Below, piece by piece: positions 18,610-28,439 of a stretch of 64,000 bases of DNA. The DNA is from an uncultured Lentibacter sp. Its GTDB lineage: Bacteria > Pseudomonadota > Alphaproteobacteria > Rhodobacterales > Rhodobacteraceae. The notes below the pieces were generated by a model. The model was not told where the DNA came from. It saw only the letters and a program-made list of their open reading frames with translations, and did not search any database. Every line of letters starts with the position of its first letter. Position 1 is the first letter of the stretch. The stretch is taken from NCBI RefSeq assembly GCF_937123735.1, contig NZ_CAKZKL010000027.1:1-64000 (forward strand). Direction: 5' to 3'. Position numbers and translations under genes: made by a program.

Positions 18610-20019
18610 ATGAGCGATATTCTGATTGTAGATGACGAGCGCGATATCAGAGAGCTGATTTCCGATATTCTGGAAGACGAGGGCTATGCCACGCGGCTGG
18701 CCGGCAACTCGGATGAGGCCATGAAGCAGGTCCATGATGCGCGGCCGGGGCTGCTGATTTTGGACATCTGGCTCAAAGACAGCAAGATGGACGGAATCGA
18801 CATTTTGAAGGCGGTCAAAACCGATTATCCAGAAGTGCCGGTTGTGATCATATCGGGGCATGGCAATATTGAAATTGCGGTCGCGGCCATCAAACAGGGC
18901 GCTTATGATTTTATCGAGAAGCCTTTTAACATTGATCAGCTTTTGGTTGTGATCCGCAGGGCGATGGAAACCTCCCGACTGCGGCGCGAGAACATCCAGC
19001 TCAAGCGCAAAGACACGGTGCCATCAGAGATGATTGGCAGCTCTGCGGCGTTTCGCACCATGCAGGGCCAGCTCGACAAGGTGACCAAATCCAACGGCCG
19101 GGTTATGCTCACGGGGCCTTCTGGCTCGGGCAAGGAAACCGCGGCGCGCTATATGCACAATGGTTCCAACCGCGCAAGCGCGCCCTTTGTGACAGTCGCC
19201 TGCGCCTCTATCGAGCCAGAGCAGATGGAGCGGGTTCTGTTTGGCCGCGAAAGCGCGGAAAAAGGCGTGGAACTGGGGCTGCTGGAAGAAGCCAGCGGGG
19301 GGGTGATTTATTTTGACGAGATCGCCGATATGCCGCTGGGCACCCAGTCCAAGATCTTGCGGGTGTTGGTGGACCAGCAGTTTTTGCGCGTTGGGGGGTC
19401 CAACAAGGTCAAGGTTGACTTGCGGGTGATCTCGTCAACGGCCAAGTCGCTTGACACGGAGGTCGCTGAGGGGCGCTTTCGCGAGGAGCTCTATCATCGG
19501 TTGAATGTTGTGCCCATTGCGGTTCCCTCGCTTGAGGAGCGCCGCGATGATATTCCGATGCTGGCGGAGTATTTCATGGCCCTCTTGCAAAAAGAACAAG
19601 GGCTGGCCGCGCGCCGCCTTTCGGAAGACGCCCTGGCACTGTTACAGACCATGACCTGGCCTGGAAACCTGCGCCAGCTCAAGAATATGATCGAGCGCCT
19701 CTTGATCATGGGAGCGGGCAACGGCGACATCACTGGCAAGGAAATTTCCGTAAGTGAAACAACCCAAAGCGGCGATCAAGGCGGCAAGATCGTTTTGCCA
19801 AGTGTGATGGCCACTTTGCCGCTGCGCGAGGCGCGTGAAGAATTTGAACGTGAATATTTGCTCACCCAGATCAACCGGTTTGGCGGCAATATTTCGCGCA
19901 CGGCGCAGTTTGTCGGGATGGAACGCTCGGCGTTGCACCGCAAACTCAAATCTCTCGGGGTGGTCACATCCAACCGCTCCGGCGCGCGCGTGGCCCTGTT
20001 AGAAGATGAGGAAGACTAA
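18610..20019 (+). CDS. ntrX: Response regulator NtrX
   Basis: A 469-residue regulator paired with NtrY and linked in alphaproteobacteria to nitrogen use, redox and envelope control. The receiver has Asp52. The AAA+ domain has Walker A TGPSGSGKET and Walker B VIYFDEIADMP. The expected GAFTGA loop is absent (LFGRESAEKGVELG in its place), as noted for other alphaproteobacterial NtrX proteins. The C-terminal HTH (RTAQFVGMERSALHRKL) is intact. It is cotranscribed with ntrY. Confidence 0.95.
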   Translation: MSDILIVDDERDIRELISDILEDEGYATRLAGNSDEAMKQVHDARPGLLILDIWLKDSKMDGIDILKAVKTDYPEVPVVIISGHGNIEIAVAAIKQGAYDFIEKPFNIDQLLVVIRRAMETSRLRRENIQLKRKDTVPSEMIGSSAAFRTMQGQLDKVTKSNGRVMLTGPSGSGKETAARYMHNGSNRASAPFVTVACASIEPEQMERVLFGRESAEKGVELGLLEEASGGVIYFDEIADMPLGTQSKILRVLVDQQFLRVGGSNKVKVDLRVISSTAKSLDTEVAEGRFREELYHRLNVVPIAVPSLEERRDDIPMLAEYFMALLQKEQGLAARRLSEDALALLQTMTWPGNLRQLKNMIERLLIMGAGNGDITGKEISVSETTQSGDQGGKIVLPSVMATLPLREAREEFEREYLLTQINRFGGNISRTAQFVGMERSALHRKLKSLGVVTSNRSGARVALLEDEED

Positions 20020-20112
20020 GGACCGCCAATCCTGAGCGCATGGGGCAAGACAAAGGATTGACGGCTTCCCGTGCATCTGGCACGACACCACTGGATCTGG
20101 TAGGGATACCCC

Positions 20113-21489
20113 ATGAAAGTTATTATTTGCGGCGCAGGGCAAGTTGGCTGGCAGATTGCCCGGCATCTTTCAGGCGAGGCCAATGATGTCACAGTGATTG
20201 ACAGCAACCCCGACCTTGTGCGCCGCGCCATGGACACTTTGGATGTGCAAGGCATTGCGGGGTTTGCTTCTTATCCGGATATCCTGGACCGGGCCGGTGC
20301 GCGCGACGCGGATATGGTGATTGCGGCCACCTATTCGGACGAGGTCAATATGGTGATCTGTCAGGTGGCCCACTCTATTTTTGCGGTGCCCCGCAAGATT
20401 GCGCGGCTGCGCTCGCAAAGCTATCTCACAGCGATCTACTCTGATCTGTACCGCCGCGACCATCTGCCGATTGATGTGGTGATCAGCCCTGAGCGCGAGG
20501 TGGCCGAAGCGGCGCTGCGGCGTTTGTCGGCCCCATCTGCCTTTGACATAGAAACCTTCATGGAGGGCAAGGTGCAGGTCCTGGGGATCCGGATTGATCT
20601 GGATTGCCCGGTGGTCAACACGCCTTTGCGCCAGCTCACAGACCTGTTTTCCACCCTGAAAGTGATCGTGATCGGGATCCGCCGAAAGGGACGCCTTTTT
20701 GCGCCCGAGGCGGGCGACCAGATCTTTGTTGGCGATGAGTGCTATTTGTGTATCGCTCGGGAAGATGTGCCCCGCGCATTGGAAGTTTTTGGAAAAACCT
20801 CGACCAAACAGGAGCGTGTGGTGCTTATAGGCGGCGGAAACGTCGGGCTTACCGTGGCCCAATCGCTTGAAAAGCACGAAACCCGCATTCGCGCCAAGGT
20901 GATCGAGCGCAACCGCAAAACCGCCGAGCAGGCCGCCGATGCGCTGGAGCGCACGATTGTGCTCAATGGTGACGGGCTTGATGTGGCGCTTTTGGCAGAG
21001 GCCAATATCGAGCGGGCAGATGCCGTGCTATGTGTGACAGATGACGACAAGACCAACCTTTTGGCCGCCGTGCGCGCCAAGAGTGAGGGCTGCCCGATGG
21101 CGATTGCGCTCATCAATGACCCGACATTGATTCCGCTGATGGGCCCTATGGGAATTGACGCCTATATCAACCCGCGCGCCACCACCGTCAGCTCGATCTT
21201 GCGCCATATCCGCCATGGGCGGGTCAAGGGGGTCTATTCGATCGGTGATGCAGAGGCTGAAATTATCGAAGCCGAAGTTCTCTCCACCTCGCCGATCTCC
21301 GGGCAAGCGGTGCGCGACATCAGTTTTCCGGAGGGGGTGCTGATTGGCGCTTTGATGAAAGGGGGCGAGGTGATCAAACCCAAGGGCAGCACACGGATCG
21401 AAGAGGGAGACGTGATTGTGCTCTTCGCCATGGCCGCCGATGTGCCTGAGGTGGAGCGGTTGTTGCAAGTCTCTATCGACTTTTTCTGA
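20113..21489 (+). CDS. trkA: Trk potassium transporter peripheral subunit TrkA
   Basis: A 458-residue cytoplasmic gating protein for TrkH. It contains two RCK-N/RCK-C tandems. The first NAD-binding motif is ICGAGQVGWQIA at the N-terminus and the second LIGGGNVGLTVA near residue 238. The position after ntrX is conserved in many alphaproteobacteria. The start has an AGGGATACCCC leader. trkH begins within a few bases of the stop, so the potassium uptake pair is cotranscribed. Confidence 0.96.
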   Translation: MKVIICGAGQVGWQIARHLSGEANDVTVIDSNPDLVRRAMDTLDVQGIAGFASYPDILDRAGARDADMVIAATYSDEVNMVICQVAHSIFAVPRKIARLRSQSYLTAIYSDLYRRDHLPIDVVISPEREVAEAALRRLSAPSAFDIETFMEGKVQVLGIRIDLDCPVVNTPLRQLTDLFSTLKVIVIGIRRKGRLFAPEAGDQIFVGDECYLCIAREDVPRALEVFGKTSTKQERVVLIGGGNVGLTVAQSLEKHETRIRAKVIERNRKTAEQAADALERTIVLNGDGLDVALLAEANIERADAVLCVTDDDKTNLLAAVRAKSEGCPMAIALINDPTLIPLMGPMGIDAYINPRATTVSSILRHIRHGRVKGVYSIGDAEAEIIEAEVLSTSPISGQAVRDISFPEGVLIGALMKGGEVIKPKGSTRIEEGDVIVLFAMAADVPEVERLLQVSIDFF

Positions 21490-21494
21490 ACGTG

Positions 21495-23009
21495 ATGAAC
21501 CGGCTGACAGAGATCCCGCTTTTCTTGCAGCTCACGCTGCTGGCGTCGGTCTCCATGTATGCCCCAGCGATCCATGCCTTAAGTTGGAACAACCACCATG
21601 AGGCCCGCAGCTTCTTTTATGCCGGCACTTTGGGGCTGTTTGTCTCAAGTTTGGTGGCCATCACTGTCCATGCCGGCGCGATGCGCCGCCGGGGGGGGCT
21701 GGGCAACCTTGCTGCTGTTGTGGCGGCCTATGTCTTCTTGCCTCTGATGCTGGCGGTGCCTTTTTATGAAGGGGTGCAGACCACGAGCTTTCTCAACGCC
21801 TACTTTGAGATGGTTTCGGCCTTCACCACCACCGGAGCACCGCTGTTTGAGCCGGGCCGGCTTTCTGGAACGATGCACCTGTGGCGCGCCCAAGTTGGCT
21901 GGCTGGGCGGGCTGTTTGTCTGGATCACGGCGGCGGCCGTTTTGGCACCCTTGGCGCTTGGCGGGTTTGAAGTGACCGCATCTGCGGAGCCGGGGCGGGG
22001 TGAGATGCCTCTGGACAACTATGTGCCACACAATGACCGAAAGCGCCTCATGCGGGGGCTGGAAGGGCTTGCGCCGCTCTATGTCGGGCTAACAGCCGTT
22101 TTGGCGACCTGCCTCATGATCATCGGAGACAGCCCCCTCGTGGCGGCCATTCATGCGATGTCAACACTTTCGACCAGCGGTATTTCCGCCACCGGCGGGC
22201 TGGAGGGCAGTGTCACCGGCCTCAGGGGGGAATTTGTCATTTTCCTGTTTCTCTTCTTTGCCTTGTCGCGGCTGACGTTTTCGGCCGATACCATCACAAC
22301 CCGCCGTCAGGGGCTGCACAATGATCCTGAGTTTCGGTTGGGAATGTTTATTGTCGTGGGCGTGACCTTGCTGCTCTTTGTGCGCCACTGGCTGGCCTCG
22401 TTTGATATGGCCCAGGAGGAGAACCTGCGCGCGGCCTTGCGCGCGCTTTGGGGCAGCTTTTTTACCGTGATGTCCTTTCTGACCACCACCGGCTTTGAAA
22501 GTGCCGATTGGGAGGCGGCGCGCGATTGGTCGGGCTTGGGGGCCTCCGGATTGATGTTGCTGGGCTTGGCGTTGATTGGGGGCGGGGTGGCCACCACAGC
22601 GGGCGGCGTGAAGCTGTTGCGCGTCTATGCGCTCTATCTCAACGGCCTGCGCGAGATGGAGCGGCTTGTGCACCCCAACTCTGTGGGGCGTGCCAGCAAT
22701 CAAAGCCGGCGGATCCGCTCGAAAGGGGCCTATATCGCCTGGATCTTCTTCATGCTCTTTGCGCTGTCCCTTGCGGTTGTGATGCTTTTGCTGACTGCAA
22801 CGGGGGTTGAATTTGAGCAGGCCATTATCTTGTCGGTGGCCAGCCTTTCGACCACCGGGCCGCTTGTTCATGCTGCGGCAGAGACACCCATCCTGCTGGC
22901 ACAATTGAGTGAGGCCGCAAAGCTCACGCTCTGTGCGGCGATGGTGTTGGGGCGGCTGGAAACACTCGCCATCATTGCAATGTTCAACCCAAGCCTGTGG
23001 CGCGACTGA
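21495..23009 (+). CDS. trkH: TrkH family potassium uptake channel subunit
   Basis: About 504 residues with 10-12 predicted membrane helices arranged as four channel-like repeats. Filter-like segments are visible at AFTTTGAPLFE, TLSTSGISATGG, FLTTTGFESADW and SLSTTGPLV. It forms the membrane pore regulated by TrkA. Translation could begin at the GTG at 21492 or the adjacent ATG at 21495. Neither has a strong Shine-Dalgarno, which suggests coupling to trkA five bases upstream. Confidence 0.94.
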   Translation: MNRLTEIPLFLQLTLLASVSMYAPAIHALSWNNHHEARSFFYAGTLGLFVSSLVAITVHAGAMRRRGGLGNLAAVVAAYVFLPLMLAVPFYEGVQTTSFLNAYFEMVSAFTTTGAPLFEPGRLSGTMHLWRAQVGWLGGLFVWITAAAVLAPLALGGFEVTASAEPGRGEMPLDNYVPHNDRKRLMRGLEGLAPLYVGLTAVLATCLMIIGDSPLVAAIHAMSTLSTSGISATGGLEGSVTGLRGEFVIFLFLFFALSRLTFSADTITTRRQGLHNDPEFRLGMFIVVGVTLLLFVRHWLASFDMAQEENLRAALRALWGSFFTVMSFLTTTGFESADWEAARDWSGLGASGLMLLGLALIGGGVATTAGGVKLLRVYALYLNGLREMERLVHPNSVGRASNQSRRIRSKGAYIAWIFFMLFALSLAVVMLLLTATGVEFEQAIILSVASLSTTGPLVHAAAETPILLAQLSEAAKLTLCAAMVLGRLETLAIIAMFNPSLWRD

Positions 23010-23137
23010 TACGCAGCTGCAACAGATTTGCCGCTCTTGGATGTTTTGGGGGTTTATTGTTCCGATTTTGCACGACATACTTAACAGCACAACACGGCCA
23101 GACCTCGGCCGGAAACTGATAATAAGGCATAAGAACC

Positions 23138-23377
23138 ATGGCTTCCGACCGTCAAAATCTTCAGGATGCGTTCCTCAACCATGTCCGCAAGACCAAGACA
23201 CCCGTGACGATTTTTCTAATCAACGGTGTCAAGTTGCAGGGCGTTATCACTTGGTTTGACAATTTTTGCGTCTTGTTGCGCCGCGATGGGCAAAGCCAGC
23301 TTGTTTACAAGCACGCCATAAGCACGATCATGCCAGCGCAACCGATTTCGCTTTATGAGGGTGAAGAAGCTCAGTGA
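23138..23377 (+). CDS. hfq: RNA chaperone Hfq
   Basis: A 79-residue Sm-like protein that forms hexameric rings and pairs small RNAs with mRNAs. Sm1 ([17 protein letters not shown]) and Sm2 ([10 protein letters not shown]) are complete, and the protein ends shortly after, the short alphaproteobacterial form. The gene has a 128-bp upstream spacer and overlaps hflX by 4 bases, an arrangement conserved across many proteobacteria. Confidence 0.98.
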   Translation: MASDRQNLQDAFLNHVRKTKTPVTIFLINGVKLQGVITWFDNFCVLLRRDGQSQLVYKHAISTIMPAQPISLYEGEEAQ

Positions 23378-24654
23378 GCGATCTTGATCCGGCGCTGACG
23401 AGGGCGTGGGTTCTTCACCCAGACATCATTCGCAAAGACGCGCAAATCCGAACAGCAGCCCATGCGTTGGACGAGGCCGTGGCCTTGGCCGAGGCCATGC
23501 CGGGCCTCGAAATTGTGGGCGCAGAGGTTGTGCGCCTCAAGAAACCGCATCCGGGCCTGTTGTTTGGAACCGGAAAACTTGAGGAAATCCGGCTTGCCCT
23601 CAAGGCGGCAGAGGTGGAGCTTGTCTTGATCGACGGCCCTGTCAGCCCGGTTCAACAGCGCAACCTTGAGAAGAAATGGGCGGTCAAAATTCTCGATCGC
23701 ACCGGGCTGATCCTGGAGATATTTTCTGATCGTGCGCGCACCCGGGAGGGTGTCTTGCAGGTTGAGATGGCCGCGCTCAGCTATCAGCGCACCCGGCTTG
23801 TGCGTGCCTGGACCCATCTTGAGCGCCAAAGGGGCGGGCTGGGGTTTGTCGGGGGGCCGGGCGAAACCCAGATCGAAGCCGACCGGCGCGCAATTGATGA
23901 ACAGCTCGTGCGGCTGCGGCGCCAGCTTGCCAAAGTTGTCAAAACACGCGAGCTGCACCGCAAGTCGCGTGCGAAGGTCCCATTCCCGATTGTGGCGCTT
24001 GTGGGCTATACCAACGCGGGCAAATCTACGCTGTTCAACCGCCTCACAGGGGCCGACGTGATGGCCAAGGACATGCTCTTTGCGACGCTTGATCCGACAA
24101 TGCGCAAGGTGAAACTGCCCACCAGCGGGCTTGAGGTCATTCTGTCCGACACGGTCGGATTTATCTCCAATCTTCCCACAGAGCTTGTGGCCGCGTTCCG
24201 CGCGACTCTGGAAGAGGTGCTGAGCGCAGATCTCATTTTGCATATCCGTGACATTGCCCATGCCGAAACAGATGCCCAGGCCCAAGATGTCAAAACCATC
24301 TTGGAAAGCCTTGGGATTGATGGGGAAACGCCCTTCTTTGAGGTGCTCAACAAGGTCGATCTTCTGGAAGAGGACGCGCAACAGGCCACGCGCACCCAAG
24401 CGGCGCGCAGCGACGGAGTTTTTGCGGTTTCTGCGCTCACAGGTGACGGCTTAGATGGACTGCTGGCGGCCATTGCAGAAAGCTTGCAGGGGCTCAAAAA
24501 ACGTGAGGCGCTGGCTTTGGGCTTCAATGAGGGGCGCAAACGCGCCTGGCTGTTTGAGCAGGGCGTTGTCGAGGCCGAACGCCAGAGCGAGGATGGCTAT
24601 ACCTTGAAAGTGAACTGGACCAAGCGCCAGTCAGACCAGTTTCGCAAACTATAA
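23374..24654 (+). CDS. hflX: GTPase HflX
   Basis: A 426-residue ribosome-associated GTPase that splits stalled or stressed ribosomes. The N-terminal HflX domain includes [12 protein letters not shown] and [13 protein letters not shown]. The G domain has G1 [10 protein letters not shown]3 DTVGF and G4 NKVD. It starts with GTG at 23374 inside the hfq stop region, so its translation is coupled to hfq. Confidence 0.96.
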   Translation: MSDLDPALTRAWVLHPDIIRKDAQIRTAAHALDEAVALAEAMPGLEIVGAEVVRLKKPHPGLLFGTGKLEEIRLALKAAEVELVLIDGPVSPVQQRNLEKKWAVKILDRTGLILEIFSDRARTREGVLQVEMAALSYQRTRLVRAWTHLERQRGGLGFVGGPGETQIEADRRAIDEQLVRLRRQLAKVVKTRELHRKSRAKVPFPIVALVGYTNAGKSTLFNRLTGADVMAKDMLFATLDPTMRKVKLPTSGLEVILSDTVGFISNLPTELVAAFRATLEEVLSADLILHIRDIAHAETDAQAQDVKTILESLGIDGETPFFEVLNKVDLLEEDAQQATRTQAARSDGVFAVSALTGDGLDGLLAAIAESLQGLKKREALALGFNEGRKRAWLFEQGVVEAERQSEDGYTLKVNWTKRQSDQFRKL

Positions 24655-24672
24655 GCCGGCTGGCCTCGCCCG

Positions 24673-27168
24673 TCATTCTGTTATGGGTAGCAGCCATGTT
24701 TCGCCCACCGAGGCTGCGCGCGCCAGCGCCTCGTCAAGCGACATCGTGACATAATCCCCGCGCCGCCAGAGCTGTGCCAGATCATCATAGTGGCGCGACA
24801 GCGGATGGCCGGATTGGCCTGTGGAAATCACAAAAACAGAGCTGTCCGGATCTGTGAGATCGTAGACGCCCCTATAGCCGGCGGCGTGGACATTTTGAAA
24901 CGGGGCGGCGCCTGTGCCACGGCTGCGCCCGCGCATCAATGTGTTGTCTCCCCCCGAGGTGCTTTGGCGAATATTCACAAAGTGGCGCAGGATCGGAACA
25001 CTCCCCAAGACCGGGTGGTCGTGGGTGGCCTCATGGGCATCGCCCCAACGCAAGGCTTCCAGCGAGGTGCCGTAAGTTTCTTCCAGCCAGATCAAGGCCT
25101 CGTCAAGAGATTGGCGCGCGATATCTGTGCAAGTTTCTTGTGCCGCAGATTGGCGCAGATCGCACCAGCTTGCGGCCCCGTCTATGTTGCGAAAAACACG
25201 TTCGATAAAGAGCGGTTCCAGATGTGTGAAATCTTGCGCAAGAGGGCCGAGCTCGTCCCGGATCAGCCTGTCTTGCAAAAACCGCATCCAAGCTGAGTAT
25301 AGCAACGGTTCGGGCAGGTGCTCGTTCATATTGCCGTTCCAGTCTGCAAGCAAATCAAGCGCAATCTGGCGGTTGCGCTCTGGGGTCCCTTCATTGGCCG
25401 CTGTGCCGGAAAACCACAGGTTCGCGGCCACAAGTGGCAAGAGGGTGCGCGCTGATTGGCTCACCGCATCGAGCTGGGCCTCGATGAAGCTGTCGCGTGT
25501 GTGCGCCTTGCGCCCCTGCATGAGACGTTGCCAACGCAGAATTCGCTGGGTGTCGCCCCAGGAATAGGACACATGCAGCGGGAAGGGGCGCTCAAGCAGC
25601 TTGTTGTTTGTATTGCCGACAATGCCCCCCGAGGGGCGCAAAAACTCCGGGTTTGCGGTGTTGGGCAGATAGCCCTGCCAGCGATTTTCCGAGATCCAGC
25701 CACGCGCCGGGAGACGGCCTTTGCTTTCAGAGCGCGCATCTCGGCGGGGCATGGCACCGATGGTTTTCATGGCAATGTGGGAGCGGTCGGCCAATGTGAG
25801 GTTTTGAGAGGGGGCTATAAATGCGGCGCTGGCTGCCAGCGCTTGGGAAATGTCTTGCGCCCGCATCAGGTTTAGGCCCGCGCTCATGGAGGTATCGGCT
25901 GGGTCAAGCCCGGTCCAATTTAGCGAGGCGACATGACCGGCGGGGGTGATGGTGCCCACATTGTGATAACTCGGTGGCAGCACTGGACCGTTCTCAGTGC
26001 GGCGTAACACCAGGGTAACGGGCGCCGCATCTTTGATCTTGATGATCGAGCGGCGCGTTTCAAAGGGTTTGAAGCCCTCAGCCGTGCGGTATTCTTCGGT
26101 GTTGGCCGGGTTGAGCTCTTCGATAAAGACATCCTGATCATCCAGGTAAGAAGATGTGAGCCCCCAGCCCAATGTCTTGCCGCGCCCGACAAGCACCAGG
26201 GGCATTCCCGGGATTGTTGCACCGATGACTCCGCCTGTGGCCAGTTCAAGGCGGGCGAGATACCAGATGGCTGGCGCGGTCAGCTCCAGATGGGGGTCAT
26301 TGGCCAACAAAGTGCCGCCGGTGGCCGAGCGAGAGGGGGCGGCAGACCAGGCATTGGACGCGCCAGCAAGCGCGCGTGGCTTAAACGGCGACAGCGGATG
26401 GTTGAGACCGGACGCTTCAGGGCGCCGTGCAAATTGCGAGGGCAGTGACGATTGGGGAAACAGGCTGGCATAGGCGGGCAGGGCGGCCACACCGGTGCCG
26501 GGCACATCGGGCAGCAGATCTTTCAGGCGGGCGTCATCTTTGAGGATGAGCGAGGTGCGGGCGCGCAAAATATCGGTTTCAGCATGCCCCGACAGCTGCA
26601 CCGCCATGAGCTTCAAGATGGCGAGGGAATCTTCGGGCTGCCAAGGCGCAATGGGCGCGTTGAAGAGAAACATCTCAGGCGCACCCCGCCCAAGCGCATG
26701 GGCGTTGATCTCGGCCAGCCGGGCGTTCACGCCTGCCGCATAGGCTTCAAGCGCAGCAAGCGTGCCGGCATCCTGCACCGCCAAAGAGCTGCGGGCGAGG
26801 CTGTAGATTTCAAATCGGCGCAAGAGTTTGTCGATGGGCAATGTGGACAGCCCAAAGACCTCCGAGAGCCGCCCTTGCGCCGTGCGCCGTAACACGGTCA
26901 TCTGCCAGAGCCTGTCCTGAGCGTGAGCATAGCCAAGCCCGAAAAAGACCGGAGAATCATCGCTCTGCGCGGCTTCGGCAAAAATGTGAGGCACATTGGA
27001 ATGATCGCGCAGGATCCGGGCTGGTGCGCTAAGCCCTTTGACATCGAGGGTTTTCTGATACTCGGGCAAGGAGCGCGCGGCGAGGTAATAGGCGGCCAGA
27101 ACCAACACCACTGAACAGGCAAGCATCACGGCTGTGATGCGCATGAGCCAACGAAACACTGTGAGCAT
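24673..27168 (-). CDS. Penicillin acylase family (Ntn-hydrolase) protein, membrane-anchored
   Basis: An 831-residue precursor. An uncleaved-looking hydrophobic N-terminus (about residues 10-31) indicates a periplasmic enzyme tethered to the inner membrane. The predicted autocleavage site is before Ser271 in LAGA-SNAWS, giving alpha and beta chains with Ser as the N-terminal nucleophile. Next comes GTLLANDPHLEL, typical of the family. Members hydrolyse amides including penicillins and acyl-homoserine lactones, and the substrate cannot be read from sequence. It lies downstream of the Lrp-SMR pair on the same strand with about 100 bp between. Confidence 0.9.
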   Translation of the reverse strand: MLTVFRWLMRITAVMLACSVVLVLAAYYLAARSLPEYQKTLDVKGLSAPARILRDHSNVPHIFAEAAQSDDSPVFFGLGYAHAQDRLWQMTVLRRTAQGRLSEVFGLSTLPIDKLLRRFEIYSLARSSLAVQDAGTLAALEAYAAGVNARLAEINAHALGRGAPEMFLFNAPIAPWQPEDSLAILKLMAVQLSGHAETDILRARTSLILKDDARLKDLLPDVPGTGVAALPAYASLFPQSSLPSQFARRPEASGLNHPLSPFKPRALAGASNAWSAAPSRSATGGTLLANDPHLELTAPAIWYLARLELATGGVIGATIPGMPLVLVGRGKTLGWGLTSSYLDDQDVFIEELNPANTEEYRTAEGFKPFETRRSIIKIKDAAPVTLVLRRTENGPVLPPSYHNVGTITPAGHVASLNWTGLDPADTSMSAGLNLMRAQDISQALAASAAFIAPSQNLTLADRSHIAMKTIGAMPRRDARSESKGRLPARGWISENRWQGYLPNTANPEFLRPSGGIVGNTNNKLLERPFPLHVSYSWGDTQRILRWQRLMQGRKAHTRDSFIEAQLDAVSQSARTLLPLVAANLWFSGTAANEGTPERNRQIALDLLADWNGNMNEHLPEPLLYSAWMRFLQDRLIRDELGPLAQDFTHLEPLFIERVFRNIDGAASWCDLRQSAAQETCTDIARQSLDEALIWLEETYGTSLEALRWGDAHEATHDHPVLGSVPILRHFVNIRQSTSGGDNTLMRGRSRGTGAAPFQNVHAAGYRGVYDLTDPDSSVFVISTGQSGHPLSRHYDDLAQLWRRGDYVTMSLDEALARAASVGETWLLPITE

Positions 27169-27269
27169 TTTTTCTCCCTGATCCTAACTGGCGACTGCCG
27201 CCCGGCGCTCGTGCCGATACAAACGATACGCCAATTGGCTGCAAGGGGAAAGATGTGGCGCGCCGCGCC

Positions 27270-27599
27270 TCAATGAGAGGTGGTGGAGGAAAACAGCTGG
27301 ATAACTGCGATCCCGGCAATGATCAGCCCAAGCCCGAGCAGGGCCGGCCCATCCAGCTTCTGGCCAAAGACGGCATAGCCAATCGTTGCAATAAGCACGA
27401 TCCCCAACCCCGACCACAGGGCATAGACAATCCCCACCGGCATGTAGCGCAGGGTCAAGGCCATGAAATAAAAGCTGATCCCATAGCCGACGACCACCAG
27501 AACCGAGGGCCAGAACCGGCTGAATTGCTGACTGGCCTGCATGGCCGAGGTGCCAATCGTTTCAAAGATCACGGCGATGGCAAGGAAAAGGTAAGGCAT
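27270..27599 (-). CDS. Small multidrug resistance (SMR) family transporter
   Basis: A 109-residue protein with four membrane helices. The first helix holds the membrane-embedded Glu in AVIFETIGTSAM, the proton and substrate site of EmrE-type antiporters. Later motifs YALWSGLGIV and GLIIAGIAVI fit the family. The start at MPYLFLAI (27599) fits better than a Met five residues upstream. It follows the Lrp-type gene by 11 bases, so regulator and pump are probably one transcript. Substrate could be a cation drug, guanidinium or a polyamine. Confidence 0.9.
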   Translation of the reverse strand: MPYLFLAIAVIFETIGTSAMQASQQFSRFWPSVLVVVGYGISFYFMALTLRYMPVGIVYALWSGLGIVLIATIGYAVFGQKLDGPALLGLGLIIAGIAVIQLFSSTTSH

Positions 27600-27610
27600 G
27601 GTGCTTGCTT

Positions 27611-28066
27611 TCAAAGGGGCAGTTCAGTGGTGTTCTTGATGTCTTCCATCACGAAGCTGGCAGACACATCGGCCATAGATATTTTGGAGATCATCTTCTG
27701 ATAGAGCCTGTCATAGCCTGCCATATCCTCAACATGCGCCCGGATGAGATAATCAAGGTCGCCAGACATGCGATAAACACCGCTGATTTCTGGGATAGCG
27801 CGCGTGGCGCGGGCAAACGCCGCCGACCAGTCTGGCGTATGTTTTTCCGCGCGAATCTGGATAAAGACAGTCAAGGACAGCCCGAGTGCTTTGGCATCCA
27901 GCAGAGCGACGCGCTTTTGAATGAGCCCGTCATCCTGCATTTGCCTCATGCGCCGCCAACACGCATTGCGCGACAAACCAACTTGTGCGCTCAACGTGTC
28001 GAGCGAGATGTCGCAATCACGCTGCAACTGACGCAAAATACGACGATCAATTTCATCTTGTCCCAT
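27611..28066 (-). CDS. Lrp/AsnC family transcriptional regulator
   Basis: A 151-residue feast/famine regulator. The N-terminal HTH (LDTLSAQVGLSRNACWRRM) is followed by a C-terminal RAM ligand-binding domain (GVYRMSGDLDYLIRAHVEDM). The start MGQDEIDRRIL at 28066 gives the canonical Lrp N-terminus; upstream frame residues do not look like the family. Its immediate downstream neighbour is the SMR pump. The 115-bp spacer to the divergent DUF6356 gene may hold its autoregulatory sites. Confidence 0.93.
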   Translation of the reverse strand: MGQDEIDRRILRQLQRDCDISLDTLSAQVGLSRNACWRRMRQMQDDGLIQKRVALLDAKALGLSLTVFIQIRAEKHTPDWSAAFARATRAIPEISGVYRMSGDLDYLIRAHVEDMAGYDRLYQKMISKISMADVSASFVMEDIKNTTELPL

Positions 28067-28181
28067 CAATTGCCACTTTATTGGGAAACATTTTGAAAAG
28101 ACAAGGGATTCTAGCAAAATTTGGGATAATCGGCCGGAGAACCTGCTTTACCCACAGGAGCACAAAGCAAAGGAACGCGCC

Positions 28182-28388
28182 ATGATCAACAAACTGTTTT
28201 TAAGCCATCCAAACTCCGTCAACGAAAGCTATTTTGAGCATATGCGCTTTGCACTCGGGTTTTCGATGTGGTTGTCTGTTGCGGGCCTTGCTGCGCTTGT
28301 CCACGCCTTTATGCCCGCGCTTTGTGAAAAAACTGCAAGCCGCATTCTCGTCAAACTCTATGGGAAAACCCAAAACAGAGGCCGTTGA
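28182..28388 (+). CDS. DUF6356 family small membrane protein
   Basis: A 68-residue protein with one or two hydrophobic helices (about residues 24-50). The N-terminal HPNSVNESYFEHMRFALGF is the recognisable signature of this alphaproteobacterial family, whose function is unknown to me. AAGGAACG lies 7 bases before the ATG. It is divergent from the Lrp regulator and convergent with icd. Confidence 0.8.
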   Translation: MINKLFLSHPNSVNESYFEHMRFALGFSMWLSVAGLAALVHAFMPALCEKTASRILVKLYGKTQNRGR

Positions 28389-28403
28389 GACGCCTCTTTT
28401 CAA

Positions 28404-28432
28404 GGCGCGCGCAGAGCCTGTCTGCGCGCGCC
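28404..28432. terminator. GC-rich hairpin between DUF6356 and icd
   Basis: A perfect 12-bp stem (GGCGCGCGCAGA / TCTGCGCGCGCC) with a 5-nt loop in the 51-bp convergent spacer. The only nearby T run is short (CCTTT), so it may act as a bidirectional 3'-end structure. Confidence 0.6.
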
Positions 28433-28439
28433 TGCGCCT

